Notes under the pieces: generated by a model
Seen by the model: only the letters and a program-made list of their open reading frames with translations
The model's database searches: none
What the model was told of the DNA's origin: nothing
Part shown: positions 6,921 through 15,503 of the stretch, one piece after another
Position numbering within the stretch: the first letter of the stretch is position 1
Layout of the letters: every line of letters begins with the position of its first letter
Origin: Cutibacterium porci
GTDB taxonomy: Bacteria; Actinomycetota; Actinomycetes; Propionibacteriales; Propionibacteriaceae
Assembly (NCBI RefSeq): GCF_009696315.1
Contig: NZ_VUMG01000001.1
Location: 1-64,000 of the forward strand
DNA: 64,000 nucleotides
Direction of reading: 5' to 3'
Translations under genes and position numbers: made by a program

Positions 6921-8033
6921 TTACTTCTTCCACCTGAGACGACCATCTTTGGCTGTCTTGCAGGTCAGAACCGTACCTTTTGAGCTCACTCCCTGGGCAC
7001 CAGTGTCAGAGCAAAATGACCCGCCATGGACGTGAGATAAGTCGCCACTGTCATTGCGGGGCTGCACCTTACTGGTGTGCTGCTGTTCGGATTTCCTGGT
7101 GGCAGTCTTTTTCGGGGCTGCTTTTCTGGCCTTAGGCTTAGCAGCCGACTTAGCTGTGGCCGTCGTCGAGGCCGGACGAGACGTCCATGTCACCGTTGGC
7201 GCGACAGCCGCTGGCACCATCTGGTTCTTGCACCCCGCCAGAGTAGAAGCGATCGCATCGTGCTCCGACTGAGTCACCCACAGCCGATACTGACGTTTCA
7301 CCGCCACCTGACGGGCCACGTACTGGCATCGAAAAGCTTTATTCGCGGGCAGCCACGTCGCCGCGTCACTGTCACTCTTGGCCTGATTTGCGTGACCATC
7401 AACAGCAAACAAATTAAGCGGATCATTAGCCAGCCGAAGACGATCAGCGGCACTAGTGTTCTGAGCACCCTTTTGCCAGGCATCAGACAGGGCCACAACA
7501 TGATCAATCTGGACCGCCTCGGACGTGCCATTGCCCTTACGGAAACTAATCGTCGTAGCCGTATACGGGTCACGCAGGACACCGGAAGTGACCACACAGT
7601 CATGAGTGCCAGCTTTATGGGTCACACGAGCCAGATCACGATTAAGGATGTCATCACGGGTGCCGCATCCATTACGATCCGTGTCCGCCCAGCGTTGCCC
7701 GAATTGTGCGCGGCTATAACTCGTCTTAGGGGCCCGTCCTTTCACCGGTAACGCCTGCAATACTGCCAATGCTGTACCAGCGGCATGCTTCATGGCCGAT
7801 GCACTCGCGCTGGGGGACGGAGTGGCTGTCGCCGTGGGCCTAGGCGTCACCGTGGCAGTTACCGCATGACGTGACGCTTGAGTGCTGACAGCTACCGAAG
7901 GGCTAGCGGCCATGTGCGCAGCGTCACCGACCCCACAAGCAGACACTGCCGCCAGCGCGACCGCAACAGCTAGCAGACCACCTGACCGCCTCCATAGTCC
8001 AGACCCCTTAACATGCTCACGATGACCCGCCAT
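6921..8033 (-). CDS. Secreted HNH-family (DUF1524/GmrSD-C-like) nuclease lipoprotein
   Basis: The start at 8033 is preferred over the longer frame from 8114 because it has a ribosome-binding site (TAGGAG) and avoids overlap with the sirtuin gene. The 370-residue protein begins with a signal peptide and lipobox VSAC (C33), followed by a Ser/Thr/Pro-rich linker. The nuclease domain has NGCGTRDDIL and the catalytic VQIDHVVALSDAWQKGA (DHVxxLxxAWxxGA) signature, then NDPLNL and NQAKSD. A Lys/Ala-rich segment leads to a C-terminal cysteine-containing module ending DGRLRW, common in secreted actinobacterial proteins. It probably degrades extracellular nucleic acid at the cell surface, for nutrition or DNA clearance; this role is inferred. 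It lies just downstream of the sirtuin operon. Confidence 0.85.
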   Translation of the reverse strand: MAGHREHVKGSGLWRRSGGLLAVAVALAAVSACGVGDAAHMAASPSVAVSTQASRHAVTATVTPRPTATATPSPSASASAMKHAAGTALAVLQALPVKGRAPKTSYSRAQFGQRWADTDRNGCGTRDDILNRDLARVTHKAGTHDCVVTSGVLRDPYTATTISFRKGNGTSEAVQIDHVVALSDAWQKGAQNTSAADRLRLANDPLNLFAVDGHANQAKSDSDAATWLPANKAFRCQYVARQVAVKRQYRLWVTQSEHDAIASTLAGCKNQMVPAAVAPTVTWTSRPASTTATAKSAAKPKARKAAPKKTATRKSEQQHTSKVQPRNDSGDLSHVHGGSFCSDTGAQGVSSKGTVLTCKTAKDGRLRWKK

Positions 8034-8067
8034 GAGACTCCTACTCGGTCGATGAGGCGCCCTAGTG

Positions 8068-8850
8068 CTAGCCGGTCTCATCATAAGCACCTCCGGTTGG
8101 TGCGCTTTTCTCACCCCTCACCATAATGGCGTGTTGAACAGCCGATAATGTCTCGCCCAAACCACCGCGAATAACAAGGTCGGCTGCTCGGTCGTAACCG
8201 GTATCCTCGCGGTTAATAAGAACCAGGTGACGGCCACGGAAGAACCTCAACAAGGCTGCGGCCGGGTAAACGTTGAGCGACGTCCCTCCAACGATAAGCA
8301 GGTCAGCGGTACTGATCGCGGTCATGGCGTCGTCGAGATCCTGGCTCCGCAGGGATTCCTCATACAAAACCACTTCAGGACGCACCATCCCCCCGCACGA
8401 GCACCGCGGAATTCCGGGAGTGTCCATAATCACCGAAAGTGAATGCGCGCTCCCACAATTCACACAGCGGTTACGATGTATCGACCCGTGTAACTCAATC
8501 ACGTGACGGGACCCAGCCTCCTGATGCAGGCCGTCAATATTCTGAGTGATAATCGCCGATATTTTCCCGGCCCGTTCCAGGGCAGCCAGCGCACGGTGAC
8601 CGATATTGGGCTTGGCCTCGGGATGGACGAGGTAGGTGCGGTAGAAGTCGAAGAACTCCCCCGGATGCTCAACCAAGCACCCGTGACTGAGCATGTATTC
8701 CGCGGGATAAGGCACGTCGTGCCGGATAGTGTAAAGCCCGCCAGCCGAGCGGAAATCCGGAATACCCGACTCGGTGGACATTCCGGCGCCGCCGAAAAAC
8801 ACCGTCGACGTCGATTCGTCGATCCATCCTGCGAGTTGTTCCCCGGTCAT
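8068..8850 (-). CDS. NAD-dependent protein deacylase, SIR2 family
   Basis: At 260 residues this is a typical bacterial sirtuin length. Diagnostic motifs are GAGMSTESGIPDFR (NAD binding), TQNIDGLH, the catalytic histidine in IELHGS, a zinc site with CVNC and CSC, and VGGTSLNVYPAA. Sirtuins remove acetyl or other acyl groups from lysines with NAD+ in the cytoplasm, often controlling acetyl-CoA synthetase and central metabolism. The start codon overlaps the stop of the upstream gene at 8847-9560 (ATGA), so the two are translationally coupled and may act together. The Y/R pair that marks desuccinylases was not assigned. Confidence 0.95.
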   Translation of the reverse strand: MTGEQLAGWIDESTSTVFFGGAGMSTESGIPDFRSAGGLYTIRHDVPYPAEYMLSHGCLVEHPGEFFDFYRTYLVHPEAKPNIGHRALAALERAGKISAIITQNIDGLHQEAGSRHVIELHGSIHRNRCVNCGSAHSLSVIMDTPGIPRCSCGGMVRPEVVLYEESLRSQDLDDAMTAISTADLLIVGGTSLNVYPAAALLRFFRGRHLVLINREDTGYDRAADLVIRGGLGETLSAVQHAIMVRGEKSAPTGGAYDETG

Positions 8851-9560
8851 CGTCGGGCTTGCCTCAACAAGGTTCGAACGAGGTCAGGATCTCGGCTCAT
8901 GTCGAGGCTCGCGAAAACATTGGAGACGTCAACCTCCGGCCGCTGCCAGCCGATCGTTGCAGCGTGAGCAGCCAGGGCGACGCAGATCTCCTGGCATCCG
9001 TCAATGATCCACTCAGGATCAACATCGGGGTTGACATATCGACTAAATTCCTCGGCGTCACGACGCTGGGCTGCGAGGATCGCTGACAGACCGCTACGCA
9101 GTTGCTCGACGGCCTCGTCGCCCATAGTGGAGACGACAACCGGGTCAGCCAAGTCACGACGCACCCGCTCGACGAGCAGGCCGGGAACGTCGGCGGCGGT
9201 GAGGCCGTCGCGGTCGAAAAGCCAATCTGGCAGGTAAACCTCAACCGCGTCGTCGTCAACCTGTTCGACCCGCTTGACGGCAGCCTCTAGCACGCTGACA
9301 CCGAGCATAACGGCACCCTCTAGCTGGCATAGTGGGGTCAAGGCGATAGAAATTGCGGCCCGTCCCGACTCCAACGGATCAAGCTGTTCGCCCCGCTCTT
9401 GAGCTCGCAGCTCCTCCTCACTGACCTGACGCAATACCTCAAAGGACTCTGCGGGCGGGATCTGCACGGTTTGCGGATCGGCTTCCACCTCGTCAGTCTC
9501 GGGAAGCGGAGCTCCGAGGGCCTCGGGATCGCACCAGGAAGTGCGCGCCTTAGAGTTCAT
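8847..9560 (-). CDS. Conserved hypothetical protein coupled to sirtuin
   Basis: It encodes 237 residues with a clear AGAAGGA ribosome-binding site upstream of the ATG. There is no signal peptide or membrane segment; the protein is acidic and largely helical in appearance (FEVLRQVSEEELRAQERG near residue 40, DGLTAADVPGLLVERVRR near 115). No catalytic motif is recognised and I cannot assign a family. It is the first gene of a two-gene unit with the sirtuin, with an ATGA overlap, so it could be a substrate, regulator or functional partner of the deacylase; that is inference from position only. Confidence 0.8.
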   Translation of the reverse strand: MNSKARTSWCDPEALGAPLPETDEVEADPQTVQIPPAESFEVLRQVSEEELRAQERGEQLDPLESGRAAISIALTPLCQLEGAVMLGVSVLEAAVKRVEQVDDDAVEVYLPDWLFDRDGLTAADVPGLLVERVRRDLADPVVVSTMGDEAVEQLRSGLSAILAAQRRDAEEFSRYVNPDVDPEWIIDGCQEICVALAAHAATIGWQRPEVDVSNVFASLDMSRDPDLVRTLLRQARR

Positions 9561-9605
9561 GGTCGTTCATCCTTCTTATCGTCGACCCAGGATATTAACC
9601 CGATA

Positions 9606-10853
9606 TCATCTAGCAATCTCGCCGTTCGCAAGCTTGATCAGGCGATCAAGCACCGCTCCGCCCGACGCATTTGACCCGTTGTGCTCGTATTCGGTCGTCA
9701 CCCAGGCGTGCATTTGAGGCAACAAGGCCGCCGTTTCCAGAGAAAACTCGCGCGGCACATACGCGTCGTCGTGATACACCGCCGCCGCACACGGCACCTG
9801 CGCACTCTGAAGCACGTCGCGGTCATACAGCTTCGGCCACGGATGATTCGCGATGAGGTTTGCGACCTCCTTCCAAGGCCGCAGTTCCTGGTCGGTGTCG
9901 AACCACTCCGGCATCACGTGCTCGCCGGTCAGCAGAGTCGGGTCTTCCTGAAAGTCCTCCGGCAGCATCCGGGCAGCCGACCAATCGGTGACAACACCGT
10001 CGGCATAGGACGACTCATGGATGACGGCGTATAGCGGGTTACGCCCGCCATAAGGCAATAGCTCAGCCAGATCATGGCGGAACGCCCTCGACGTGTGCGG
10101 GTATTCCAGCAGATAGTGCAACTTCTCAGCCCCACCTGAAGCGCCCAGCAGATGTCCTAGCGACCGCAACCGCGAGGGGCACACCACGTCACCATTCGGG
10201 GTGGTGATCTCCCCTTGTTCAGCCAATGTCATCAACTCAGCGAACCGCGCCCGGTCTGCAGGGAAACGCTTGTAATACTCCAGCGACTTGGCACGCAGCT
10301 GGTGGTAGCAAGCAGTGTAGATGTCGTCAGCGGATCGCCCGACCGCCGACAAACCACCCGTAAAGTAGCCAGCCGATAACGACTCTGGATGGGTGGACAA
10401 GTATCTCAGCAAGGTAAACCCACCAAAGGACTGCCCCAGCGCCGCCCACTTCCCAATACCGAGGTGGCGTCGAATGTCTTCGCAGTCTTCAACGATCTCG
10501 TCGGCTCGAAGGTGGGTGAGGTATTCGGCCTGGCTGGCGGCATCCCCCACCGGCTCATTCACCGGAGACGACAACCCTGTGCCGCGCTGATCGAGCAGGA
10601 CAAGCTGGTAATCCTGGAGGGCGCGCGACAACCATCCGGGAAACCCTGGGTCCGCCAGCGTCGGGCGAGGGGACTCACATCCCGGTCCACCTTGTAGGAA
10701 CACCAGGTAAGGCTTGTCGGTGCCGTCGGGGGTGGCTACAACACGCGCATAGACCTCAATAGTGCGCAGGTCGTCGGGGTTGCTGTGATCCAGCGGGACT
10801 CTCAGGCGGACGTCGTCGGTAAGAAGGCCAGGGATATTGCGATTCCACGTCAT
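9606..10853 (-). CDS. pip: Proline iminopeptidase-like alpha/beta hydrolase (S33)
   Basis: The 415-residue cytoplasmic enzyme has the S33 family landmarks: the oxyanion-hole region LQGGPGCESPRP, LLDQRGTG, and the nucleophile elbow GQSFGGF (serine near residue 146). The histidine is probably in EYEHNGS near the C-terminus. Such enzymes release N-terminal proline or other residues from peptides. The length and the charged cap domain match the larger actinobacterial proline iminopeptidases. It appears monocistronic; the neighbour at 9560 is on the same strand after a 45-bp gap. The exact substrate preference cannot be read from sequence. Confidence 0.88.
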   Translation of the reverse strand: MTWNRNIPGLLTDDVRLRVPLDHSNPDDLRTIEVYARVVATPDGTDKPYLVFLQGGPGCESPRPTLADPGFPGWLSRALQDYQLVLLDQRGTGLSSPVNEPVGDAASQAEYLTHLRADEIVEDCEDIRRHLGIGKWAALGQSFGGFTLLRYLSTHPESLSAGYFTGGLSAVGRSADDIYTACYHQLRAKSLEYYKRFPADRARFAELMTLAEQGEITTPNGDVVCPSRLRSLGHLLGASGGAEKLHYLLEYPHTSRAFRHDLAELLPYGGRNPLYAVIHESSYADGVVTDWSAARMLPEDFQEDPTLLTGEHVMPEWFDTDQELRPWKEVANLIANHPWPKLYDRDVLQSAQVPCAAAVYHDDAYVPREFSLETAALLPQMHAWVTTEYEHNGSNASGGAVLDRLIKLANGEIAR

Positions 10854-11230
10854 GGGATTAGCCTAAGAGGTCTCGACGCCCAGCCCCACCACCTCGTGAG
10901 GTCATCTACCGAGGACTCGGCCATGGCTTTGCCACAACCACTCCAGCCGAAAGGCAGTTGACCATGGCCGACGGCACCCGCGACGAGGCGGCAGCCGTCA
11001 CAGAGTCCAAGAAATGAGACCACACCCTCAGTATTTTCTCAGTTTTTCATCACATGCGCGCCGATGTGGGACTACCGTCGTACCTTGTCACAGGGCTCCA
11101 GGGGCGTCTTCAGCAGAAGCTACCAGGCGTCAGCCACTCACTAAGACTGAACGGATTTTGAGAATCTCTCAGGAACACGTACAGTTCAACAAGCCCTTGA
11201 ACCTGCGGCAACGCTCGGAAGGAACATCGC
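10854..11230. other. Divergent promoter region upstream of the RlpA-like gene
   Basis: This 377-bp region separates the peptidase (minus) from the RlpA/SH3 gene (plus). A 17-codon open frame at 10964-11017 has a purine-rich stretch before it but is too short to call. The long leader before the cell-wall gene could hold regulatory RNA, but no riboswitch consensus is recognised. Confidence 0.35.
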
Positions 11231-12289
11231 ATGACCAACACCTCGACCAATGCCGGGACGACCTTTAAGCGCACAGTCGCCCTGACTGCTGCGGCGGGTC
11301 TCGCCGTCATGGGCACCATCGCCGAGGAGGCACACGCCGCCCCCACCGGCACCCCTGGGGCTCATGCTGAGAAGGCTCCCGCCCAGCAGACCAAGAAGGC
11401 GCCGACCAAGCAGGCCAAGCGCGCCACGCCTTACAACGCCCAGTTTGCGCTCTCCCGCGTTCACCTCAATGTTCGCTCTGGCCACAGCACTGACTACAAG
11501 CGTTACGGGCTCATCCATCCCGGCGACAAACTCCTTATTATCGGTCAGGATGTGCAAGGTTGGACGCCGGTCAACTACCGCGGTAAAACCGCGTGGGTTG
11601 CTACCCGTTTCATCACTAAGGTGACCCGTCCCGTCGGCATCTACGCCCAGCGTGGTGACCATAACGCCCGCTCGAAGGCTGTCCAGCGCGATCTGTCGAG
11701 CCTCAACTACTTCCCGGCCAAGTGGGTCGGTCTGCCCTACGGCCCGTCCACTACCAACTCCGTCAAGGTCTTCCAGCGGGCCAACGCCCTTAAGCAAACT
11801 GGCGTCACCGACGCTGTCACCCTGAGCCTGCTCAAGTCGAAGGCCGACGCCCAGCGCGCTGCGGAGGCCGAGAAGGCCGCCGCCCGCAAAGCCGCCGATC
11901 GTAACACCGAGGACAGCCAGGATGAGGCGACGCAGCGTCACTCCTCGAGCACCTCCCGCTCAGCGAACCGTTCGACCCGCAATTCATCCTCCGACGTTTC
12001 CACGAGTGGTATCGCCGGAAGCTGTGAGGCCTCCTTCTACGACGACACTCAAACCGCATCCGGTGAGTCTTTCAGCTCGTCGGCCTTGACAGCTGCTTCT
12101 AAGACCTACGCTTTCGGCACCCGCCTGAAGGTCACAAACAAGGCCAATGGGCAGTCCGTTGTGGTGCGCATCAATGACCGTGGTCCCTACGTCTCTGGGC
12201 GCTGCCTTGACCTATCGCCAGCCGCTTTCTCCCAGATCTCGTCGCCAAGCGCTGGTGTCGCCGACGTGACCTACGAGAAGGTGTCCTGA
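11231..12289 (+). CDS. Secreted SH3 / peptidoglycan-binding / RlpA-like cell-wall protein
   Basis: The 352-residue protein begins with a signal peptide (cleavage likely after AHA, about residue 36) and a Lys/Ala/Pro-rich linker. A bacterial SH3 domain follows (about 75-132: VHLNVRSGHSTDYKRYG, QGWTPVNY, TAWVATRF), then a peptidoglycan_binding_1-like three-helix domain (about 145-205: VKVFQRANALKQTGVTD). After a Ser/Thr-rich spacer comes a double-psi beta-barrel of the RlpA type (about 258-352: SCEASFYDD, TRLKVTN, INDRGPYVSGRCLDLS). RlpA-like barrels act on or bind peptidoglycan glycan strands. The gene stands alone and ends in a strong terminator. Confidence 0.9.
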   Translation: MTNTSTNAGTTFKRTVALTAAAGLAVMGTIAEEAHAAPTGTPGAHAEKAPAQQTKKAPTKQAKRATPYNAQFALSRVHLNVRSGHSTDYKRYGLIHPGDKLLIIGQDVQGWTPVNYRGKTAWVATRFITKVTRPVGIYAQRGDHNARSKAVQRDLSSLNYFPAKWVGLPYGPSTTNSVKVFQRANALKQTGVTDAVTLSLLKSKADAQRAAEAEKAAARKAADRNTEDSQDEATQRHSSSTSRSANRSTRNSSSDVSTSGIAGSCEASFYDDTQTASGESFSSSALTAASKTYAFGTRLKVTNKANGQSVVVRINDRGPYVSGRCLDLSPAAFSQISSPSAGVADVTYEKVS

Positions 12290-12307
12290 CCAAGCCGATG
12301 TGACGAC

Positions 12308-12338
12308 GTGAGCCCCGGGGATCACCCCCGGGGCTCAC
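12308..12338 (+). terminator. Rho-independent-type terminator after RlpA-like gene
   Basis: A perfect 13-bp inverted repeat (GTGAGCCCCGGGG and its complement) with a 5-nt loop, followed by a short T-containing stretch. It lies between convergent genes and may serve both. Confidence 0.85.
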
Positions 12339-12358
12339 TTAGTTACGGCTTTGTCGCA

Positions 12359-13189
12359 TCAGCCAGCTGGGGCGTCAGGGCCATCGTTAAACCACCAGGT
12401 CGCCTGCCCCGGAACTCCAACCTTTTTAGCCTCTTCGGGGGCCTCGACTCTGTCGAGCTCGTGAATATTGCCCTCGGAGTCCTCCCAGCACACCACCTCG
12501 CGGCGCACCGGAATCTGCACAGTCACCACATCGGTGACGACGTAACGACGCAGTTTGGCACCCGCAGGCAGCCCCATCGTTGGGGCGGTCCCGGCAAGAC
12601 GAACCTCCTCGTCATGCTGGTCGTCGCTGGGCACCTGGCCATCGCTGGGCACCTGAGGACTGCTATCCTCGTCGCCATTGTCAACACTCGGCGCCGACTC
12701 GTCAGAACCAATGTCAGCCCCAACGATCGGGGTAATGACGGTGTCCTGATGAGCCTCGTCGTCGACCACATCGCCGGGTTCAACCACATCCGCCTCGACG
12801 ACGTCGCTTACGGCGCCGCGTCCAGGCTGAGCGATAGTTGAGTCATCGTCAATTTCTAGACCAGAACGACGAGCAGGCTCCATGCCGTAATGCCCGTAGA
12901 CCTCAGCCTCACGGTCGCGCGAAAGGTCGTCCTCCTCGGATGCCTCGGGAGCGGTCTCAATGAGGTCACGAGTAAACGGGACATTAACTTGGCTCGTCGA
13001 GTACTCGGCACCTCGCACCGGAATGAAATGCTCGCGACCCTCCGAAAGCACCGTCACAAAGGTCACGGCTCCGGTGACCTCGTCGGCAAAGATCTGCTGG
13101 ACCGTCCCGACCTTCTCACCGTCTGGTCCAACGACCTCGGCATCAAACAGTCCGGGAATGTCCTTGGGATCCATGGCGCTGATGTCCAT
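12359..13189 (-). CDS. PRC-barrel / DUF2382 stress-type protein
   Basis: The start at 13189 (MDISAMDPKDIPGLF) is chosen because GAGAGG precedes it; an upstream ATG at 13222 has no good site. The 276-residue soluble protein has a PRC-barrel in the first 85 residues (DAEVVGPDGEKVGTVQQIF, then HFIPVRGAEY). Acidic disordered sequence follows, and the C-terminus resembles half of the DUF2382/YsnF domain (RRYVVTDVVTVQIPVRREVV). Paralogue of 47822-48673. Such proteins are linked to general stress and desiccation in actinobacteria; the mechanism is unknown. Confidence 0.8.
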   Translation of the reverse strand: MDISAMDPKDIPGLFDAEVVGPDGEKVGTVQQIFADEVTGAVTFVTVLSEGREHFIPVRGAEYSTSQVNVPFTRDLIETAPEASEEDDLSRDREAEVYGHYGMEPARRSGLEIDDDSTIAQPGRGAVSDVVEADVVEPGDVVDDEAHQDTVITPIVGADIGSDESAPSVDNGDEDSSPQVPSDGQVPSDDQHDEEVRLAGTAPTMGLPAGAKLRRYVVTDVVTVQIPVRREVVCWEDSEGNIHELDRVEAPEEAKKVGVPGQATWWFNDGPDAPAG

Positions 13190-13333
13190 GTATCGACCTC
13201 TCGCTAGGGGGCGTCCACGCATACGCGTGCTCTTTCCTTCAGCTTGTCATACCGCGCCGGGCAACTGTCGAAACGCCGCCGGGCGCGTCTCGAACTAAGT
13301 GTGCTTTGCGTGGTCAATGTGATTCATCTGCCG

Positions 13334-14503
13334 TCAGCGTGCGCTCATCGCGGCAATCATTCTGTCGACGGCCTCCTCAAGCAGGTAGCGCGGGGTGGCA
13401 AGGTTGATACGCGCGTGCCCCTCACCGCCAGGGCCGAACGTTGGCCCATCATTGAGACGGATACGGGCGTGACGCAACAGCCACTGCCCCGGAGCGGTCG
13501 GCAGCTCGTAGGCGCTGAAATCAAGCCAGCCCAGATAGGTGCCCTCGGGTATCCGGTAAGACACCCCCGGTAACTCGTCCGCCAAGACTTGCGATAGCCA
13601 CACCGCATTGTCATGGATGTAACAGTTGACGGCATCGAGCCATTCCTGACCAGAATCAAAGGCAGCTTTGTTGGCCGCCATCCCGATCGTGGTGACACCC
13701 TCAGTATCCAGCGGATGAACCTTCTCATCCCACATGTGCGCCTGATCGTCGGTAAAGAGCGTGACGAAGGCTGTCATCAGGCCCGGCACATTGAACGACT
13801 TCGACGCCGACGACACCAGCACCGAGTGGGAGGCTGCCAGCTCGCTGACACTCGCGTACGGCACAGAGGCCTTGCGGCTGTCACAAACAGGCACCAGCGG
13901 TCCATGGATCTCGTCGGAGATGACGAAACCGTGATGACGATCGACGACCTCGGCAAGCCCCCGCAACTCGTCGGCGGTAAAGACGCGGCCGAGTGGGTTG
14001 TAGGGCTGACACAAAATGATCGATTCAGCTCCCTGAGCGAAGGCATCGTCAATGCCGTCAAGGTCGAGGGTCCAGCCAAAGTCGGAATCCACCATCGGCA
14101 CCGACAGAATGTCGCGGCCCTCCAGCCCTGGCACATCCCAAAAAGGCATATAGGCCGGCGAAGGCAGCACAACTGGGCTACCGGGGCTGCTGTAGGTGCG
14201 AATGGCCAACTGCACACCGGAAAGGACGTTGCGGACATAGCGCACTTTCAGCGGGTCAATGGCCAGGCCTTGCACCCTATGCGCCCACGCCGCCCAGGAA
14301 TGACGCAACCCGTTGTCGCGCGGATAGCCATAGGCATGGTTCGCGACGGTGGACTCGATGGCCTGCTGCACCGGTGGGGCAACCCGAAAGTCCATTTCGG
14401 CTACCCACAACGGGATGACCCCCTCAGCAACGTCATGCCACCTCGCTGTGCCTCGGGAGCGCAGCCACTCGACTGTGGGGCTGTCAAAATCAAAGCCAGT
14501 CAT
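13334..14503 (-). CDS. PLP-dependent C-S lyase / aminotransferase, MalY/PatB family
   Basis: This 389-residue fold-type I PLP enzyme has the MalY/PatB N-terminal signature IPLWVAEMDF, the YGYP segment, CQPYNPLGRVF, the DEIHGPLV segment in place of the usual DEIH(A/C)D, and the Schiff-base lysine in SSASKSFNVPGL. These enzymes cleave cystathionine or cysteine C-S bonds (methionine biosynthesis or sulfide release), and some repress maltose genes in enteric bacteria. A ribosome-binding site (GGAAGGA) precedes the ATG. The gene is isolated between a stress protein and a divergent gene, so context does not narrow the substrate. Confidence 0.9.
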   Translation of the reverse strand: MTGFDFDSPTVEWLRSRGTARWHDVAEGVIPLWVAEMDFRVAPPVQQAIESTVANHAYGYPRDNGLRHSWAAWAHRVQGLAIDPLKVRYVRNVLSGVQLAIRTYSSPGSPVVLPSPAYMPFWDVPGLEGRDILSVPMVDSDFGWTLDLDGIDDAFAQGAESIILCQPYNPLGRVFTADELRGLAEVVDRHHGFVISDEIHGPLVPVCDSRKASVPYASVSELAASHSVLVSSASKSFNVPGLMTAFVTLFTDDQAHMWDEKVHPLDTEGVTTIGMAANKAAFDSGQEWLDAVNCYIHDNAVWLSQVLADELPGVSYRIPEGTYLGWLDFSAYELPTAPGQWLLRHARIRLNDGPTFGPGGEGHARINLATPRYLLEEAVDRMIAAMSAR

Positions 14504-14638
14504 TGCCGTCCTTCCATCTTCCTTGCCTGAGGCGGCGCTCGGTGACGGCGACGCCCTGCCGGTGTCTTTCCCAGCCTGTCACATACTCTCCAGGCCTGTC
14601 TGCCGGGATCGCGCAGGAGGAGCTTGTAGGATCGGTGC

Positions 14639-14950
14639 GTGATCTTCAAACGTGTCGGTGACTCTCGTCCATACCCTGACCACGGGTACGCGCAGAAGCA
14701 GTGGTCCCAATTGGCACCCGTTCAGGTGCGCCTGGACCAGCTGGTCACGACGAAGAGCACCCTTGATTTAGCAAATCTCCTCGAAGATGACTCCACCTTC
14801 TATGGGGACCTCTTCGCCCACGTCGTGGCTTGGAATGGCGACCTCTACCTCGAAGACGGCCTGCACCGTGCGTTGCGCGCCGCGTTGCAGCAGCGCCAAA
14901 CCCTCCACGCTCGTGTTCTCGACCTGAACGGCCATCATGACTTCCGATGA
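14639..14950 (+). CDS. Small conserved actinobacterial protein (ParB-like fold)
   Basis: It encodes 103 residues from a GTG start. The sequence (YPDHGY, VRLDQLVTTKSTLDL, STFYGDLFAHVV, YLEDGLHRALRAALQQR) matches a family conserved across actinobacteria that is sometimes labelled a VapB-like antitoxin, although it looks more like a ParB/sulfiredoxin-type nuclease fold. I see no toxin next to it. It overlaps the start of the following LytR_C-domain gene by 14 bases; this pairing is common in actinobacteria and suggests a shared cell-envelope function rather than a toxin-antitoxin role. Confidence 0.8.
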   Translation: MIFKRVGDSRPYPDHGYAQKQWSQLAPVQVRLDQLVTTKSTLDLANLLEDDSTFYGDLFAHVVAWNGDLYLEDGLHRALRAALQQRQTLHARVLDLNGHHDFR

Positions 14951-15491
14951 ACGTCGCCATTATGTGAGGATGGCGGGGACCCCGTTAACCCTGCTAGCCC
15001 TCGTCATCCTCATTGCGGTGGCCATCCGCGTCGGATGGAAAGCTGTGAGTGCTCCCGTTCCGCCGCCGCCTATTACCCCTTGCATCACGCAGGACGTCAA
15101 GGGCAAGTTGACCACCCAAGACGTCACAGTCTCGGTGTACAACTCAGGGCATACCCGAGGGCTGGCAGGTAGCGTGTCAAAACAGCTTGCCAATGTGGGT
15201 TTCATCATCGACTCGGTGGCTAACCGTGATCCGAGCGTCAGGACGGTCACGATCATCGGGCAAGACGCAAAGAACCCCGAGGTCAGACTCGTTGCCGGTT
15301 ATTTCCCGGGGGCAGTCGTGAAATCGGATCCCAAACGCGTCGACCATGAAGTCGAGGTGGTGATCGGTGATCGCGACCCAAACGTCAAAACGAATGCACC
15401 GAAGTTCGTGAAAGTCGACGGGCCGGTATGTCTGCCGTCCCCCTCCCCGGCACCATCCATGCTCGCGACCCCGGGGCAGCAGCCCTCCTAA
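14937..15491 (+). CDS. LytR_C-domain membrane-anchored protein
   Basis: The 184-residue protein has a short cytoplasmic N-terminus, one membrane segment (about 14-34) and an extracellular LytR cell-wall C-terminal domain (about 50-155: VSVYNSGHTRGLAGSVSKQL, VTIIGQD). It ends in a Pro/Ser tail. LytR_C domains often accompany LCP ligases that attach glycopolymers to peptidoglycan; here the domain stands alone. Translation is coupled to the preceding small gene. An LCP ligase is encoded at 27919-29769. Confidence 0.85.
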   Translation: MTSDERRHYVRMAGTPLTLLALVILIAVAIRVGWKAVSAPVPPPPITPCITQDVKGKLTTQDVTVSVYNSGHTRGLAGSVSKQLANVGFIIDSVANRDPSVRTVTIIGQDAKNPEVRLVAGYFPGAVVKSDPKRVDHEVEVVIGDRDPNVKTNAPKFVKVDGPVCLPSPSPAPSMLATPGQQPS

Positions 15492-15503
15492 ACACCTCGC
15501 AGC

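Noticed and set aside
10964-11017. 17-codon open frame upstream of the RlpA-like gene
   Set aside because: Too short, no conserved feature and no obvious regulatory role.
14639-14950. VapB-like antitoxin of a toxin-antitoxin pair
   Set aside because: No toxin gene is adjacent; the partner is a LytR_C membrane protein, so the antitoxin label is not supported.
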